From Azospirillum sp. B21 (GTDB lineage Bacteria; Pseudomonadota; Alphaproteobacteria; Azospirillales; Azospirillaceae), in NCBI RefSeq assembly GCF_008364825.1, contig NZ_VTTO01000005.1:162689-226688 (forward strand): a DNA stretch of 64,000 bases. Direction: 5' to 3'. Shown here one piece after another: positions 63,149 to 64,000 of the stretch. Position 1 is the stretch's first letter; the number at the start of each line of letters is the position of its first letter. The position numbers and the translations under genes were made by a program. The notes beneath the pieces are model-generated. The model did no database searches and was not told the origin of the DNA. It was given only the letters and a program-made list of their open reading frames with translations.

Positions 63149-63688
63149 TTACAGCTTGCTCAAATCCGGAAACGGCCGCACCGGATCGCTGCCGTCCCAG
63201 CCCATGGACGCCTCGCGGATCAGGTCGAACATCTTGCCCTTCGGCCCGGCGACCTCCGACAACTCGATCACCGTGCCGGGGTGGTACTCGGTATCGAAAT
63301 AGATGAAGCGGCCCTTCTCGCCGACCTCGCCGCTCATCACCGGCTTGAAGCCCTGGCCGAGCAGCCGTTCCAGGTCGGCGTCGTAATCCTCTGTCCAGTA
63401 GGCGACATGCTGCAGGCCCGTGTTTCCGGCCTGGAGGAAGTCGCGGTACATCGACGGCGCGTCGTTGCGGGTCTGGATCAACTCCATCTGCAGCGGACCG
63501 GAGTTGGCCAGCGCCACCGAATTGTGAACCTCGTAGGATTCGCCGCGGTAGGTGTAGTTCCGGATCGGAACCCGCTCGTTGTAGAACCAGGGACCGATGC
63601 CGAGCGTGCGGCTCCAATAGTCCATGGCGGCCTCGATGTCGCGCACGACGTAGCCAGCCTGACGGATCTGGCCGAAGAATCGGCTCAT
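63149..63688 (-). CDS. VOC (glyoxalase/dioxygenase-like) superfamily protein
   Basis: 179 residues. One VOC domain is present, starting FFGQIRQAGYVVRDIEAAMD and with two beta-alpha-beta-beta-beta units. Possible metal ligands are the His in LQHVAYW, the Glu in LQMELIQ, and the Glu near the end (TVIELSEVAG). Such proteins act on lactoyl-glutathione-like substrates, epimerise or open rings. It lies between a TRAP permease and the RuBisCO-like gene, so a step in sugar-acid use is likely. The exact reaction is not predictable. Confidence 0.87.
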   Translation of the reverse strand: MSRFFGQIRQAGYVVRDIEAAMDYWSRTLGIGPWFYNERVPIRNYTYRGESYEVHNSVALANSGPLQMELIQTRNDAPSMYRDFLQAGNTGLQHVAYWTEDYDADLERLLGQGFKPVMSGEVGEKGRFIYFDTEYHPGTVIELSEVAGPKGKMFDLIREASMGWDGSDPVRPFPDLSKL

Positions 63689-63733
63689 TGAAGGAACTCC
63701 GGATAAGAGGGAATTTGAGGAAACCGGCGGCTC

Positions 63734-64000
63734 TCAGCGAGCCAGGAAGCCGGTCGAAATCCAGGGAATGGCGGCGACGATCACCAGGCCGACCAGCAGC
63801 GCGCCGACATAGCCCCAGATGTGCTTCAGGCCGTCGTCGGGGTTCACCTTGCTGATGGCGCAGGCGCCGTAATAGCCGACGCCGAATGGCGGGGCGAACA
63901 GGCCGATGCCCATGGCGAAGATGACGACCATCGCGTAATGGACCTCGTGCACACCAGCGGCCCGGGCGATGGGGAACAGCAGCGGGCCGAACAGGACGAT
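63734..64000 (-). CDS. TRAP transporter large permease (DctM type), C-terminal part, cut by the window end
   Basis: Partial gene; only the last 88 codons are inside the window, reading on past its right edge. The visible helices (IVLFGPLLFPIARAAGVH, YAMVVIFAMGIGLFAPPFGV and YVGALLVGLVIVAAIPWIS) match the C-terminus of DctM/SiaM permeases (GLFAPPFGVGYYGACAISK). TRAP systems import sugar acids and similar compounds with sodium. It probably supplies the substrate of the VOC, RuBisCO-like and kinase genes that follow on the same strand. Confidence 0.88.
   Translation of the reverse strand: MVLFGPLLFPIARAAGVHEVHYAMVVIFAMGIGLFAPPFGVGYYGACAISKVNPDDGLKHIWGYVGALLVGLVIVAAIPWISTGFLAR

Overview
The window looks like high-GC alphaproteobacterial DNA, probably from Azospirillum or a close Rhodospirillales relative. 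This is inferred from gene families, base composition, the many 1-8 base gene overlaps (ATGA type) and iron boxes of alphaproteobacterial style. No rRNA, tRNA, CRISPR array, transposase or integrase was seen. Almost every base is coding, mostly on the minus strand. The short gaps hold inverted GC-rich repeats and several recognisable operators.

Layout. (1) 0.4-7 kb: a chemoreceptor, two small unknown genes, a BetT-type choline/betaine transporter and an ABC exporter. (2) 7-14.7 kb: a ferric hydroxamate uptake operon in fhuA-C-D-B order, an AraC regulator and a siderophore-interacting ferric reductase, with Fur-like boxes. (3) 14.7-17.8 kb: a methyltransferase and a SARP-like (BTAD/TolB/TPR) regulator, with five helically phased CGTCA-type repeats between them. 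(4) 17.8-34.0 kb: a probable catabolic regulon. A LIV-type ABC importer, two FAD-linked oxidases, an aconitase-family isomerase/hydratase (two subunits), an ICL/PEP-mutase-family lyase and a metallo-beta-lactamase-fold hydrolase are all on the minus strand, opposite an IclR regulator. A tandem alpha/beta-hydrolase and an acyl-CoA ligase lie beyond it. The same 17-base operator occurs in both divergent promoter regions.

(5) 34.0-38.8 kb: a piuA-piuC-Sel1 iron operon ending in an FMN 2-hydroxy-acid dehydrogenase, with an Irr/ICE-like box in front. (6) 39.2-45.2 kb: a LysR-HTH/TrpD2 fusion, a small EamA protein and a complete FatB/D/C/E-like siderophore ABC importer, again with Fur-like boxes. 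(7) 45.2-49.6 kb: a lipoprotein, a histidine phosphatase, a DUF6152 protein, a small membrane protein and a secreted caspase-like protein. (8) 49.7-58.2 kb: a lower-glycolysis and acetate module with gap, a phosphoglycerate kinase C-domain-only protein, a DMT exporter, ackA, a MaoC-Pta fusion, eno and a formate/nitrite channel. Two distinct shared palindromes lie in its promoters. (9) 58.5-64 kb: a PAS-GGDEF diguanylate cyclase, then a RuBisCO-like protein with a DUF1537 sugar-acid kinase, a VOC protein and a TRAP permease cut by the window end.

The main themes are iron acquisition (three outer-membrane or ABC systems, no siderophore synthesis genes in view) and unusual carbon metabolism. The strongest candidate for an undescribed system is the IclR-linked cluster at 17.8-34.0 kb, because its isomerase and lyase carry non-standard active-site motifs.
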